A model generated the notes under the pieces. It was given only the letters and a program-made list of their open reading frames with translations, was not told where the DNA came from and did not search any database. A DNA stretch of 64,000 nucleotides from Ottelia alismoides. Lineage: Eukaryota; Streptophyta; Magnoliopsida; Alismatales; Hydrocharitaceae. The stretch is taken from the NCBI GenBank assembly GCA_037367405.1, contig JAZKJV010011611.1:579081-643080 (forward strand), written 5' to 3'. The translations under genes were made by a program, and so were the position numbers. Positions 1 through 12,126 of this stretch are shown in pieces. Each line of letters opens with the position of its first letter. Position 1 is the stretch's first letter.

Positions 1-175
1 CTCAATTTATGTCTAATGATGATCCCAATATCGACCTACACCTTGTCAAATCCATACCTCAGCGGTCACGCAAGAAGGTTCGTTTTCGACCTTCTTAACC
101 TTTGTTAATCCACTCCTCTTGTATATCCTTTCGTTTCACTCTTTCTTCTCCCGTTTTATCATTCATACCTTTTCC

Positions 176-195
176 GTGTGTGTGTGTGTGTGTGT
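176..195. repeat. (GT)n microsatellite
   Basis: About ten GT dinucleotides precede the first stem-loop of the element A array. Confidence 0.9.
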
Positions 196-200
196 ATATG

Positions 201-582
201 CTATACTTAGGATGTGCTTTATCCCAAGTATAGGGGGGTAAAGGATTCGTGTTGTTCATATTCATCCTGTTTATCACCCTTGTTGTTGCTGCCTATACTT
301 AGGGATACTCTACCCTAAGTATAGGGGGGTGATGTTGTTTATATCGTGTCTTTGTGAGTCTGTACATTCTCTTCATCGGTTTTCTCCTTTGTACATTCTA
401 CTATACTTGGGATTACTTGATCCTAAGTATGGGGGGGATCGCCAACTTCTCATATTTTTATCTTTCTTTGAGTCGTTGTAGCATAGGAGTCTTTTCACCT
501 TTCTATACTTAGCACAAGTTATGTCTTCCTTTGTCGCTCTCTGATCACTATGAGGACATAGTTCGAGCTAAGTATAGGGGGG
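201..582 (+). repeat. Stem-loop/G-tract array of element A (four units)
   Basis: Four units lie at about 201-237, 292-329, 401-437 and 503-582. Each begins with CTATACTTAG or a close variant, has a loop, and ends with the complementary CTAAGTATAG followed by a run of G. The fourth has a longer loop containing ATGAGGACAT (550-559). The right half of every unit resembles the polypurine tract that precedes the LTRs in this window. Equivalent arrays exist in elements C, B and G. Confidence 0.8.
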
Positions 583-2094
583 TGTCGTATATATTGTATA
601 TATACTTTAGACATAACTCGTACTTTTAAATATGTTTATTTGGGGGGTTATGTGTATATTTTATAAAATCCATGTGTATCAAAAAACAACAAAAAAACAA
701 AAAACAACAAAAACTAAAGCTAAAAAAAACAAAAAAAACAAAAAAAAACAATAAAACAAAACAACAAAAAAACAACAAAAACAAAAAAAGAGAGTCTTGT
801 ATATACTTGTATATATTTTACTAACCCTTTTTTCCTTCAAAAACTACAAAACCAAAAATCTATAAAAAATTTGCATAATTCAAAAAAACTTTCTTTCACA
901 TCAGCATTTTTTCTCAAAAAAACTATAAAAAGTTCAAAATTAGAAAATTAAAAAAAATGTGTTCTCTTCACATGTCCAACATTCCAAAAAAAACTCGGCA
1001 TTGTTCATATTTTGCATTTACATGTGCATTTTTCAGGATAGTATTGATATTTAAACTATGTCTAGAATAAAATTGAAGAATGGAGCTTAGTTGGACCTTA
1101 ATCCACCTAATTCTCAGAGGAATTTTCACCGAGAAATAGGATTTTAGAAGCTTTAGGTCTTTGACTTATTTCTTAGAGTTCCACATGACAATGTGTAGTG
1201 TTTGACTCTTAGTGTCTAACCTGGTCTCTTCATTCTGAGTACAACTTTGGAATAAGGAATTAATTTGTACTCCCGCACTATGCACTTAGCTCAACTCGTA
1301 CGGGATGTTGTAAGACTGTGTCAGTTTATTTTCTGGTAGCGTGGAAGTCTAAAGACCGGAGTACGGGTTGATATAAAGCTTCGGAAAAGGGATGGACGGC
1401 TGGGCACAATTTTTCTAAGACCCCAAAACATGTACGGAAAAAAAGATTCTATATCCGTAGGGGCACAACAAGATCCAAGCAGAGGCACCAAAAATCCAAA
1501 TACAAAGAAGCCACTATCAAATAAATATCTGACCAAAAAGGTCAAAGCATCAAAGAAAACCTGCAGATCTTGGTGGATACTTGGCTACACCGGCCAGCTT
1601 CACAAGGAGAGGTGTCTACACTGGCCACCCTCCAGTTCTTTTCTCATTCTTCTAACTTCTCCCCCAATTCGATTGTGAACACAGCACGACAGACCTTAGA
1701 AGGAAATACCTGACTCCCTGAGGACGAGTTATTGGAGAGGAGATTTGCATGGTAGTCCGGCATTCTAGATGGGAAGAGCTAAAAACTTTCACACATATGA
1801 GTCGATTGTTCAATATTCATAGGGTATGCTTTGGGAAGAGTATTGATCTAAGATGACTATGGGGCCAAAACTGTGACAATGATGTGTAAAACTTGAAGGC
1901 TGTTGGTTTTAAAATTCGAAGTCTCACAGAAGTTCCGACACACCAATAATCCAAAGGTCCGACAGAGCTCCAAACTACAACTTTATGAATATAAGTTTAA
2001 TACTCAATATGGTCCGGCTTTCTTTATTTTCCCTTTCTTTTTCTTCTTCACTTATTCTTTCAAATAAGTATTTGCTAAGGTACTAGCAAAGGTA

Positions 2095-2107
2095 AAGCAT
2101 AGGGGGA
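2095..2107 (+). other. Polypurine tract of element A
   Basis: A purine-rich run ending GCATAGGGGGA lies directly before the LTR start TGATGAATC. This is the expected site of plus-strand priming, and it parallels AAGTATAGGGGG before the LTRs of C and G. Confidence 0.7.
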
Positions 2108-5100
2108 TGATGAATCTACGATTCGTCATCTTTATTCATTTATTTTAGCTTAAAATCCCTTACAAAACACATGCATATAACATTAACTTCATATTCCTAC
2201 TAATTTGCATTTGTGTGTAAATATTGTACACTTCTTACTAATTTTAACCTAAAATAAATAAGTAAATAAAGAAAGGAAAAATAAAGAAAAGAAAAAAAAG
2301 GAAGAATGTATACAGGATGACCCAAACCTCAAGAGAAGGTCAAGACTTGACCTGATCGACCAGGAATATAGTAGGGGGAGATAAGGGTCCTTAAGCAGAA
2401 AATCAAAAAAATGTGTGTGTTATTGTAAATATTTCTCCCTTATTTTGTGTATATCTGTATAAAACTAACACTAATTTATTTGTGCATTAATTGGTCTCAA
2501 ATCGAATAACTTTCAAAACCAAAGTTGTAAATAAAAATGTGTTCTAATTAATAAAAATGATTGCCCAATTAAATCATGTACAGAATAAAAGTAACCACAC
2601 TTGGAAAAAAACAACTAAGCAGTAATTGAAAAATCAATTCCGGCTCCATACGACCTCAAATTAAACCAATCTCACTTCCATTGGACTCTAAATTATCTTT
2701 AAAATGGATGTTTCATAATTTTTGGAGTTACGGTTGAAAAGTCGGTTTTTTGAGGTGGTTTGTGCAATTTTCCCATGTATTTTGTGCATATTGTATTTGT
2801 AAAAAATTTTACTAATTATTTAAAATAAAAAAAATAAAATCCTTAAAACAAAAAAAGAAGCTAATTTCCTCATTTACCCTTGTATATAATGTCATATATC
2901 TATATAGTTGCTATTTTTAACTAATCATCATAAAAAAATAAAAAATAACATTTTTTTAATTCAAATAAATAAAGTGACGAAAATTCAAAAAAAATAGATA
3001 ATTTTGTAAATAGTTTTATCTCTTTTACTTTATCTCATGTCATCTCTTCAACCAAAAAATTAAAAAATTCATTTCAAATATCATCTCTTATCTCTTTATC
3101 CAAAAAAATCAAAAATCAAATTCCATTCCATCTTTTCTATTTATATGGCTCCTTCTCCTTCATTCCAACTTGATCAATCTTTGGTGAGAGGAGTCCGATC
3201 TCTGAAAGAAAATTTCGTCGAGAATTGTGCCTAGCCTCCGAGCCGTCCGGTAACAGCGAGTCGGCCTTGTCAAAGCGATCACGGTCCATTTTCCGCTCCT
3301 AAGGTGAGATCCAACTTTTTTCTTCGCATTTTATCTTAGTTTAATCGTATTTTATTTTGTCGCATTTTTTTCTTCATCGTCATTTTTTCTCTAGATCTTA
3401 AAAAAATCTATCTCGATTTGATCTGCCACCGACTCGATTTTCATCTCATCTTCTCGATCTCTCCGCCTTCGATTTCTATCTCCCACGATCTATCAACTCC
3501 GACCACGCACGGTGGTCAGAGAATCGAATCTGACTCTTTCATTTCCTACAGATCCCCAATCATTTTCCGAGTTGTAAAGAAATAAAATAATAATAAAAAA
3601 ACTATTTGTCTTCTTTAGTTCCAACATTTGTTTTGCAAGAGAATCTAAATAAAAAAAAGAAAAAAATTGAAAAATGAAAAAGAAAAAAAATCTCATTTTC
3701 TGTTTTATTATCATTTCGGATTTATAATAAAATATTAAAATAAAAGGGGTTTTCTTTTTTTTACTGCTTACAAAATAAACACAAAAAAATATAAAAAAAC
3801 GGAAGAGGGGATGGCCACTTTCCAGCGCCGCCGCCCCCTATTATCTCTCCAGCCCGCGGACAGACGCGATCCACCGCCGCCCACCAAGTTGCCGCCAAGC
3901 TCCTCAGCCTCGTCGATTCAGCCACCGCGGCGCTGTCTGAGGCGGCCTTCGCCCTCTTCCACCTTCATCCTCCCATAGCCTCCTGCGCCGTCCGCAACCT
4001 TGGTCCCGCGCATAGGCGCCCCGCCCCCCTCCGCTGAAGATCCCCACGCGCCGCCGCACAGGCCCCTCCGTGCATTAGGCCCCGCCGTCGCGCAGGCCCC
4101 TCCGTTCCCCGTCCACGCCTCTAGTGCCCGCGAGCCGCGTGTGCGTAGCTTCTCGCCGATCTCCTTCGACGGTCTTCCGCTCCAGCAGTCCAAGACCGCG
4201 CCTCCGGCTCCGCACCTCCCCCTTCCGCACTGCCAACCGCCGTCGAAGAAGAAAAAGAGAAGGGGCGGCGACTGACTCCCCTATCCCCTTGGTGCTCCCT
4301 CTTGTTACTTGGAAATAAAGCAAAAGAAAGGAAACCCTAATATTATAAAAAAATCTTGGACAAATTGCATCTCCTACCCTGGAAGTTATCGAAATAGCCA
4401 AATAGCCCTACCAGTTCAGATCGCGTGATTGGCATGCAATCATTGGAACAATTGCAACAAAGTCACCCAAAGTTCTCCAATATTCAGAAAAGCCCTTGCT
4501 TGAACAAGCATGTGCTTCGCACGTTTCTTTTTGGGTAATTTACACTTACTGCTTCTCATTTTATTTTTATTATTTATTTAATGCAAAACATTGAATTATT
4601 TACATTTTGGACCCTGCTATTCAGACTTTCATTTTACATGCTCTTTTGATTGAAATAAATGTTATTTGTGATCCAAAAATTTTTAGAAATTTGTGCTATA
4701 CTCCTGATGTGTTATTCCTCATAGCATAACATTTTCATTCCATTTTTCCTTCATTTATTATTATTAAAAAATCAAAAACATGTCATTTATCCCTGTTTGA
4801 AATTCCAAAATTCATAAAAATTCAAATATTGTTCCAAAAATTCCAAAAAAAATAGAGTAGTTGTATTTCATTCTCTTTTAATTTTTGACTTACGCATTGA
4901 TTATTTATAAAACCCAAAAACATTGAAAACCATCAAAAATCTTATAAAAATCACAGAATATTCTGCAAAAATCCAAAAATAGTGATTTCAGTTCTTGTTT
5001 TAGATAGTTGCTTCTAGTTTATCTTAAAATTAATTGCTAGGAGTTTTCGGCATTTAAAAGATTTTTAAATTGCAAATTACTCCATGATGTGCACATTTTC

Positions 5101-5540
5101 TTATTTTCTCATTGTTTGATTTTCAGAAAAAATACAAAACCATCCGAAAAAATCTACAAAAATTATCAAAAACATTTTAAAATTTTAAAACCCAAAAAAA
5201 TTCTTTGGATTTTTTTCTGATTATTTTTGACTAATTGAAAAATTACAAAAAGAGTTGGTGTGTATATTTCTTGAGTTTATTCACATTGTTCATTTTTTTT
5301 TAAAATAGAAAAATTGCAAAATCAAAATCACTAAAAATTTGAAAATTGGAAAATATAAAAAAATAGAAAATAAAAAAAATTTCACAAAAACCAAGGATAG
5401 TTGTCCTTTGATATTCGTGTTTTCTCTTGATTGATTTTCAATTAATTGAATAGCTCTCAGGAATTGTAGCCTCCCTGAGTTCGACCCTGTCCGCTATACA
5501 GGTTAATAAGTAGCAAAATTTAAAAAAAATCTTTTGTTGA
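2108..5540 (+). mobile_element. 3' LTR of element A (about 3.4 kb, right edge approximate)
   Basis: The LTR starts with TGATGAATC just after the polypurine tract, and its first 21 bases form an inverted repeat. The U3 resembles those of G and E, including a purine block at 2363-2390 (GTAGGGGGAGATAAGGG core). A TATA-like sequence near 3139 is followed by a possible splice donor (AAG/GTGAGAT, GT at 3304). A GC-rich stretch at about 3800-4320 sits inside otherwise AT-rich DNA. The tail carries a CTCCCTGAGTTCGACCCTG segment like those near the LTR ends of related plant Gypsy elements. No second copy is in the window, so the right border is uncertain. Open frames in the GC-rich part (both strands, 3918-4401) are not conserved and are not called. 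Confidence 0.65.
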
Positions 5541-5589
5541 TGCGGGATTTTGGGGATAAAAAGCAACCACACCTTTTTTATCAAAAATC

Positions 5590-6300
5590 AATTTTTCCAA
5601 CCCTCGAATTTCACGATCAACAATTGATCGAATGAATCTCCATAGATTGAGAAATCATCCATGAAAAGTTCCAGAAAACTTCCCACCATTTCGATAAAAA
5701 CTACAAGAATACATTGCTGGAATGTAGTTGGGACATTGCATAGCCCGAACGTCATTCATCGGAAGGCGTAAATCCTGAATGGACATGTGAACTTTATCTT
5801 CTCTTGGTCTTAAGGTGCAATAACCATATGGTTATATCTGAAGTACCAGTCCAAGAAGCAGAAATACTCCTTCACAACCAACCTCTCAAGAATCTAGTAT
5901 ATGAAGGGTAGTGGGAAGTGGTCTTTCTTGGTGTCGAGATTCAATCTTCTGTATTCAACACACACTCGCCAAGAAGTGGGTACTCTAGTCAGAATCTCCT
6001 CTCCTTTGTCATTCTTCATGATGGTGATCCCTAATTTCTTTGGCACTACATGCAGAGGACTCTCCCATTTGCTGTCAGAGATGGATTATAAACCCTGCAT
6101 CACACTATTTTTGAATTTCTTTCATGACGACCTCTTGAAGGTTCAGATTTAGTCTTCTCTGGATTACACGAGATGGTTTTATATCATCCTTAAGGTAAAT
6201 GTATTGCAGGCACAATGAGAGTTTATCCCATGGACATCCGAAATTTTTCACCCTGTCGCCTTGCGATTATGTTCAAGAACATCCACCTAACGAGATTCTT
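5590..6300 (-). pseudogene. Gypsy reverse transcriptase fragment
   Basis: Read on the minus strand, this encodes a decayed Ty3/Gypsy reverse transcriptase. From the high-coordinate side there is a KKDHFPLPF-like stretch in broken frames (STPRKTTSHYP), then YFCFLDWYFRYN (family FLDGYSGYN), KFTCPFRIYAFR, MTFGLCNVPTTFQQC, and the catalytic FMDD box at 5654-5665 followed by FSIYGDSFDQ. At least two in-frame stops interrupt the FLDW-to-FMDD part, and upstream pieces lie in other frames. Similarity ends just after the FMDD block, so RNase H and integrase are missing. The nearest family is Athila/Tat-like Gypsy. It cannot make a working enzyme. Confidence 0.85.
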
Positions 6301-6305
6301 GGTCT

Positions 6306-6770
6306 TCAGTCATATGTGCATTGATAATGGCCATGTACATGTTTGGCTCTCCTGCAAGGAAGACGTACATCATTTGGAGGTAATGGTTTGAGTTCATGCA
6401 GAGTTGGAGCTTCTTCACTGGTAACCTCAAAAGTAATTGTAAGTGAAGATTCCTTTATTTGTTTAATGTACACCTTTGGCAATTCAACATTTTCAATCAA
6501 GGGTTTAGAAACATTTTCACTCAGATCCACATTATTGCAGAAATCTTCAGTAATCAGTTCTTGGTCTTCAAGGTTCATAGGGCCCATACATAATTCATCA
6601 AATGCCTCAGCAAAGATGTCATTCTCATCGACAGATAGATTTTCTACTGGTGTCTCCAGTCCTTCTTCGGAGCAGAGGAATTCGAGGATATCATTGTCAT
6701 CCATGAATAGATTTCGATCATGAATTTCAACCAGAAAGTCACAGTATTCTTGGCAATTTGGTGCAAGCAC
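6306..6770 (-). pseudogene. Gypsy pol linker between protease and RT
   Basis: This open frame of 154 residues lies between the protease and RT remnants on the minus strand. It is acidic (many D/E in the first half) and contains APTLHELKPLPP, matching the ELKPLP motif that introduces RT in Athila/Tat-like pol; G has PELKPLP in the same place. The frame is lost soon after that motif, so this is the spacer part of a polyprotein rather than an independent gene. Confidence 0.7.
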
Positions 6771-6789
6771 CCTTACTGCAGATGCTCCT

Positions 6790-6995
6790 GCTATTGGCTT
6801 TGACTCAGAGATGGTCTCTATCTCTACTTTATTATTGCTGGAGCAGTGACTTCTCTAGTGTCATAGTTCACTATTGCTTTGGTTGTTCGTAGGACTGAAT
6901 GACCAAGGATGAAAGGGGCATGGAGCAGAGGTGTGGAGACATCCATGTCTAGCGCGACAAAATCAATAGGGAACTGGATCCCTTAAATGGTTACA
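6790..6995 (-). pseudogene. Gypsy retropepsin, C-terminal half
   Basis: The minus-strand translation gives DVIVTI, a stop, then FPIDFVALDMD, PFILGHSVLRTTKAIVNYD. This corresponds to the flap and C-terminal part of an Athila/Tat-like aspartic protease (compare VDFVVLDME and PIILGHPFLATTKAV in G at 45561-45863). The N-terminal half with the catalytic D-T/S-G is absent because an LTR fragment abuts at about 7000. Confidence 0.8.
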
Positions 6996-6999
6996 ATCA

Positions 7000-8205
7000 C
7001 ATCCTCCTACCGTTTTCCCATATTTTCTCGATTTTTTCGAGACCGTATCTTTCACGCTCTCACGATGATGTCTTCTTAGCTTTTCTTCCTCTATAATTAA
7101 GCTTACAAGCCCAGGGATCTTTTCATGGATCACGTTGCTGCCTCTCACGATTCGCCACATTCTTGGGAGCCGCCTGTCTACCCACATAAAAATGACCCCC
7201 GACCTTCCTTTGACCCTTGACCACTCTTCCACCTGTGAAACCCAATCCTTGGAGCACGAAGACCTTCCTGGTGACTGCAGGAGTGGAGTACACCCTCCAG
7301 GAGGCATAGTGGGCGTCGAATCGAGCGGCTCCATTTTACCGGAGTGTGCCGCCCAAGCTAGTCGTGGGCATCACCTTGATGAGTTTCTTCTCTCTTATTT
7401 TGTGCTCTTTTAAATCCCTTGGACTACTGTAGTTTATCATCGCACATCCCTCTCATTGAATCTCGCTAGATCATCGCAAAAATCCCCTCGTTTCACATCC
7501 GACCGTGCTTCGAGTTCTGTCAGCCGACGTCAAACTTCACCCATCACCAACCACCCTTTTTCCCACTGAAGGGTCGCAGAAGTTTACCCGCGATCCTTGT
7601 AACCTCGTTTGCAGGTCAGGAGCATAGCACGCCACCTGGAAGCGTTTTTTATTTTCCGCCGGAGGTACCTAGGAGCTTCCAGCTCGGCTGCCTTCACGGT
7701 CGTGCTCTATTTTGAGTATTTATGACCTTAAAAATACCAAAAAAATTAGCAGAAATACAATAAAATTACAAAAACATATTTTGCCTCTTTTACCTATTTT
7801 TATCTCTCTCTTATCTCTCTTGTATATATATCCTATATAGTTTTATATCCTTACTAACAGAAAAAGAAAATATAAAAATATAAAATATAAAAAGAAAATA
7901 CAAAATCAGAAAATTTGAAATCAAAATATAAAAATATAAAATCAAAAATTAAATAAAAATATAAAAATTAAAAATCTACAAAAATTTCTCAACTTGGCTA
8001 AGTCTTTGAAAGGATATTGGGTGCTTGATTTTTATCGTGCCTACTTAACACCTTTGCATCCTGTGTTCGACCCCTACTTTCTTGCAATCATATACTCTTA
8101 GTAGGGTATAATATAATTTAAATCTTGATCTTAATTGCTTGATTATTTGTGTGGGTTAATTGTTGATCAATGAAAAGGATTGAGTAGTTGCCTCAGCGAT
8201 AGTGA
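7000..8205 (+). mobile_element. LTR fragment of the element E family (R/U5 side)
   Basis: A TATA-like CTCTATAATTAA (about 7090) is followed by GC-rich sequence, then an AT-rich tail with CTGTGTTCGACCCCTAC, and an end section ending GCCTCAGC. The same order and similar words occur in E's LTR (9757-10330 and 29930-31736). The U3 half is missing; the left side abuts the Gypsy pol fragment and the right side diverges from E near 8205. The candidate intron has its donor GT changed to AT (7379) but keeps the acceptor TTTGCAG/GTC (AG ends 7614). Confidence 0.6.
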
Positions 8206-8416
8206 GCCTGAATTGTCAGGCCATTACTTAGTGACTCCCATCTTCTCGTTTTTCAGTGTTACACATGCAGTGCCAGATGATGCAATTGAGAAGTTGCAGG
8301 ATGCAAGAGAAGATGTGGATGTGCTCAAGGCATCTACTTCCATTGATGATGATGTAGATGCTGATACATATGACAACTCTGTTGATGATGGGTCTTCTTT
8401 AGAGTCACGACCATAA
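8180..8416 (+). CDS. Short acidic ORF; possible captured terminal exon
   Basis: A frame of 78 residues ends in a strongly acidic, serine-rich tail (SIDDDVDADTYDNSVDDGSS, then LESRP and stop). Inside it, a pyrimidine-rich stretch ending TTTTTCAG (AG ends 8256) looks like a splice acceptor, so the plausible coding part is 8257-8416, giving about 53 residues starting VTHAVPDDAIEK. I do not recognise a family. It lies between the LTR fragment ending near 8205 and E's LTR at 8441. It may be the last exon of a host gene carried along, or an unrelated open frame. No start codon or upstream exon is visible. Confidence 0.25.
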   Translation: MSSCLSDSEPELSGHYLVTPIFSFFSVTHAVPDDAIEKLQDAREDVDVLKASTSIDDDVDADTYDNSVDDGSSLESRP

Positions 8417-9756
8417 CAGAGACGCACATGGGAGAGGTGTTGATGAATCTCCATTTCATCACCTTTATTCTATCATTTTATCCTTAAAAACCTAGTTAAA
8501 TGCATGTAAATAACATTATTTTGTATAAATTAACATTCATTTTTTATTCCATTTATTGTATAAAATATAGTTTTTAATACCAACATTATAGAATAAATAA
8601 AATAAAATAAAATAACAAAATGCTAAAGATATTTTATGACCATAAACCCTAAGACCTAGGCATTTGATGACTGGGTCAACAAGGAATAATGTAAGGAGAT
8701 ATAAGGGCCAAAACTCCAACAAAATTTCCATTCTTTTGTTCATCAATAAATTCTATTTGAGACCTATTTTATTATTTATTATTTATACATCAAATAAAGA
8801 AATATTACACATAAAAGTTATATATGTATAATTACAAAATTGATTTCATACAAAAATAATGCACACATACTTTTCTACTTAGAATAAAAAAACAAAACCC
8901 AAAATTCCAAAATTCATATCTTCCCCATATGAACTCAAAATGTACCAAAATCAAATTGTATATAACTTCTAATAAGTTTTTTAATAAAGGTGTTTCCATC
9001 CAATTTGGAGTTAAGATGCAAAAGTTTGGTTTTGGATCCTTATTGTACAATATATTGAATAAAATATTCATTTTATTTATTCTTTATATTTTTTATAATT
9101 TTGTAAATATTATTTATAATATACATACATATTTAGAATAGAATGAAATCATTAAAATATATTAAAATAAAATAACATACAAAACTAAATAGATGAAATA
9201 CATATACTTATATAATATATACCTCTATTTATTAAAGTGTACCAATAACATCAAAAAATATAACAAAAATATATTTATGTAAATAAAATAAGTCACAAAT
9301 TTATAAAAATAGATATGTAAAATACTAAAACCAAAAATACAAAAGTAAAAGAACCAATATATAGGTAAATATACTTATAAATAAAATCCTAAAAACTAAC
9401 ATACAATAACCTAACTCCTAAAATAAAAACATCATATTAAAATACTACAGAAAATAATAAACACTTTTCATTTTATAACTTAAATTTAATTAAATCATTT
9501 ACTATTTATATAGATTTTACAAGTAATTTCAGGTTGCCTTTTCCTGTTTAGTCTATGCGGACCAACTAGAGGGAGTCAAGAGTTGTCCCCAATCAACTCT
9601 TCTCCCCAAGCGCATAGGTCTGTCAGACCTCGCCGCTGACTTGTTTTTGCCTCAATTTTCCAATATCCCCCTTGGTCCATCGAGATTTCATGAGGGCGTG
9701 ATTCTTTGGACTTTGGTCCACTGAGTCGAGCATTCTTGTTGGTCAATGTCTTCCTC

Positions 9757-9763
9757 TATAAGG
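9757..9763 (+). promoter_or_regulatory. TATA box of element E LTR
   Basis: CTCTATAAGG sits between the AT-rich U3 and the transcribed part, about 195 bases before the candidate splice donor. The LTR fragment at 7000-8205 has CTCTATAATT in the same position. Confidence 0.5.
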
Positions 9764-9951
9764 TATTGTATACATCATTCCTTGTATCTTTGATCCTTCT
9801 TCTACCCTCGAACCCTAAGTTCGAGCTTCGATTTCCCTTCCTGGTGACAGCAGAAGTTTGATCTGTGCTTCCAGGAGCTCGTTGGGAGTTATCGAAGAGA
9901 TCTAGTTCACTGGAGCTCCTCTGCTCAAAGCTTGTTTTTGGCATGTCCCCC

Positions 9952-10325
9952 GTGAGTTTCTTCCCCTTTCTCTTTGTCTTTTTCTTTTTGTAGAGTACTC
10001 TTATCATGGATCAGTAATTTGTTTGCTTATATTTCATCTACTTTTTAAAAAAAATAAAAATTACTCTTCATCGGAGCTCCAGCTCTGTCTCCTCATTCCG
10101 TCATACCCGACAGTACTCCGACTACCATATCACCCCCATATTGTTCGTCTACACCTTCTGATCACCCGACACCCCTTCATTCACTTCGATCTCGCATAGA
10201 TCGAGCAAACCAATCTCCCTCCTCCACCTTTCACTGGAGATCGCTGCTCCACCACATCTTGCATCCATTCTGCCATTTGAAGCTCCCTGAAGCTTTGTAT
10301 TTTGTCTGCTAACATACCTTTGCAG
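9952..10325 (+). other. Candidate intron within element E LTR (374 nt)
   Basis: The donor is CCCCC/GTGAGTTTC and the acceptor CCTTTGCAG/GA. A branch-like CTAAC (10309-10313) lies 13 nt before the acceptor, within a T-rich stretch. Element C is inserted only five bases after the acceptor. Introns of similar placement are seen in LTRs of B, C and G. Confidence 0.45.
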
Positions 10326-10658
10326 GAAACTGATGAAACTCAGTTTCATTACACCAATTAGCAGATATTAAACCCCTAGAAATAGACTAATGCCAATAAA
10401 ACCAGATTAAACACTGTTTATATCTAAGTCATAGAATAAATTAAAATTTTAAAAATAACAAAAGCAAAATTTGTAGCATTTTTATACCCTTAAAAATGCT
10501 CGCAAAAATATTTCTCCCTCTGTTTGACCTTGTTTCCATTTTTGGTCAATAAGAAACTTGTAGATCTCATCATGATCTACAACTTTCATGTTTTTAGTTT
10601 TTCTAAATTCTATCATTTTAACCCTCCATTTTCACCTTATTTGTCTGAATAACCTGAT

Positions 10659-10697
10659 TGGGCCACGTGGTGCTTTCTGGATGCGCCACGTGGCCCA
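10659..10697 (+). promoter_or_regulatory. Inverted pair of CACGTG G-boxes in element C U3
   Basis: TGGGCCACGTGG and CCACGTGGCCCA form 12-bp perfect inverted arms with a 15-nt spacer. CACGTG is the core bound by plant bZIP and bHLH factors (established for G-box/ABRE elements). The pair lies about 130 bases upstream of the TATA box. Confidence 0.5.
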
Positions 10698-10825
10698 TCC
10701 GATCGACTTCCTCCCCTTCCATCCCAGTCATCCATCCCCGCTTCACTCTAAACCATCCGATCTTTCTGCTATGATCTCATCACCGTCATCCGCCCATACC
10801 CTGTCCTGCTCACGCTACATGTCTT

Positions 10826-10831
10826 TATAAA
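10826..10831 (+). promoter_or_regulatory. TATA box of element C 5' LTR
   Basis: GTCTTTATAAATG lies downstream of the G-box pair. The 3' LTR copy has CATAAATG (about 27473), so its box is mutated. Confidence 0.5.
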
Positions 10832-11561
10832 TGCCGCCGGATCTTCTCCGATCCTCCTTCATCTCAGCCATTGGCTTCCACTAAATTTCCTCCATCAGAT
10901 CAAGACCCAGATGGAATCCTAACAGTTCACCTTCGCACGCCTTTCCTTGCGCCATGCATCATGGTCTCAGCCCTTGATTGCAGTCTGATCGATCTAATCC
11001 ACATATCTATCTAGTGCATGCTCCCCGACCGTTGGATCGGGAGATCCAATAGCTGCGGACCCATCGTCTTCCTCTCGCATCCCTCTCTCCCACATTTTCC
11101 CACCTTGTGCACCCATCAACCCCTTTCTGTTTTCACTGATTCCCTAACCATCCTATCCAATCTCCGACTACCCCATGTCATAGACATTCCTGCACCTTCC
11201 TCGCGGGTAATCACTCACCCCACGACAACCTCTATCTCGCTCCACACCACCTACTCAAATCACAATGACTTCCATTAACTGTCGCAGAGCTCCGCCTTCA
11301 AATACATCATCGCCATTGCCTTTCCAACACGTCCACCTTTACGAGGGGCTAGGCCCAACTCCTCTCCGACTCCTCATGACAAGGGGAGGTCGGATCGACA
11401 AAGCCACAATGACTTAGCCTCTGGTGTCGACCTGCAGCTAATCAAGTTATGTCACGGTGGCTCCGACCTGCCACGCTCCGAGGCTGGCCGACCTCGACGT
11501 GTGAAGACCCCAAGCTTCCCCAAGAAGCTCAAGCCCAGGCCCTTCCTCCCCCATAACCCAG

Positions 11562-11872
11562 GTAAGCCTCCTCCGATCTTCCTTTGTGGTTTTCTTTTAA
11601 TTTTTTATAATTAATTTGGGCCCTCTATGCACCTTCACCCCCCATTAATTGTCGCTTCCTCTTCATCATACATCTGCCACCTTCTCCATGAACTCCACTC
11701 ATCTTCTCATTCCACCATCACCTACCACCAATTCGACCCATCTCTTCTCCGAGCTCGTCAGAGAAGATGACCAGGCCTCCTACTTCTCCACCCCAGTACG
11801 ACGCCCCACTTCACTTCATTACACTCAAAAAACTTTGCACATCTTGCTTCGGCTATTGCATTAACACTGCAT
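11562..11872 (+). other. Candidate intron in element C 5' LTR, acceptor lost
   Basis: The donor CCAG/GTAAGCC is near-consensus. At the place aligned with the 3' LTR acceptor (CACTGTAG) this copy reads CACTGCAT, so the AG is destroyed. Length 311 nt against 310 nt in the 3' copy. Confidence 0.45.
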
Positions 11873-12126
11873 GACCCCTTCATCAATGGTCGGAGCCGTC
11901 ACCGGAGCATCTTTATGACGCTTCGTCTCCAGCGTACAAGTAGCAGCAACGTCTGCTAGATAGCCCGGCTGCTTTGTCAATCTTCAACGATGCTACCTAG
12001 CTCTTCCGTAGTGGCTGGGGATCTTCACCGAGCATGCTAGAAGGTGGCAGAGCTAGGATGATGTCGTAGAAGCACAACCACATTCACCGCAGGAGGTGGT
12101 TGTAAGGAGGGACTCGTAACGCATAG

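Larger units (their letters stand above)
1..2107 (+). mobile_element. Element A: 3' internal end of an Athila/Tat-like Gypsy element
   Basis: This stretch lies directly upstream of a polypurine tract and LTR, so it is the 3' interior of an element whose 5' part is outside the window. It resembles the reverse complement of the 3' interior of element G (42721-44810): the same stem-loop array, the same ATGAGGACAT block and a similar TATATA palindrome appear in the same order. A reading frame at 3-98 ends in a basic tail (QRSRKKVRFRPS, then stop) where G has the end of pol, so it may be the end of a polyprotein, but that is weak. Positions 600-2090 are non-coding and A/T-rich, with an A/C-rich low-complexity run at about 676-790. 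No intact gene is seen. Confidence 0.7.
8441..10330 (+). mobile_element. Element E 5' LTR, left part
   Basis: It begins TGATGAATCTCC with a 7-bp inverted repeat to TTCATCA, preceded by purine-rich GGGAGAGGTGT. The U3 is AT-rich with the shared purine block at 8683-8709. A TATA box (TATAAGG) lies at 9757-9763. The LTR is interrupted at 10330/10331 by element C. A related copy on the minus strand lies at about 59935-61152. Confidence 0.75.

Noticed and set aside
3918..4401. Overlapping Ala/Arg/Pro-rich open frames on both strands in the GC-rich part of element A's LTR
   Set aside because: GC-rich DNA gives long frames by composition. Frames occur on both strands, none shows a domain, and the region is inside an LTR.
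5530..5560. Possible primer-binding site (TGATGCGGGATTTTGGGG) after element A's LTR
   Set aside because: Too many mismatches to the tRNA-Asp site, and this LTR follows a polypurine tract, so it is a 3' LTR that needs no primer site.
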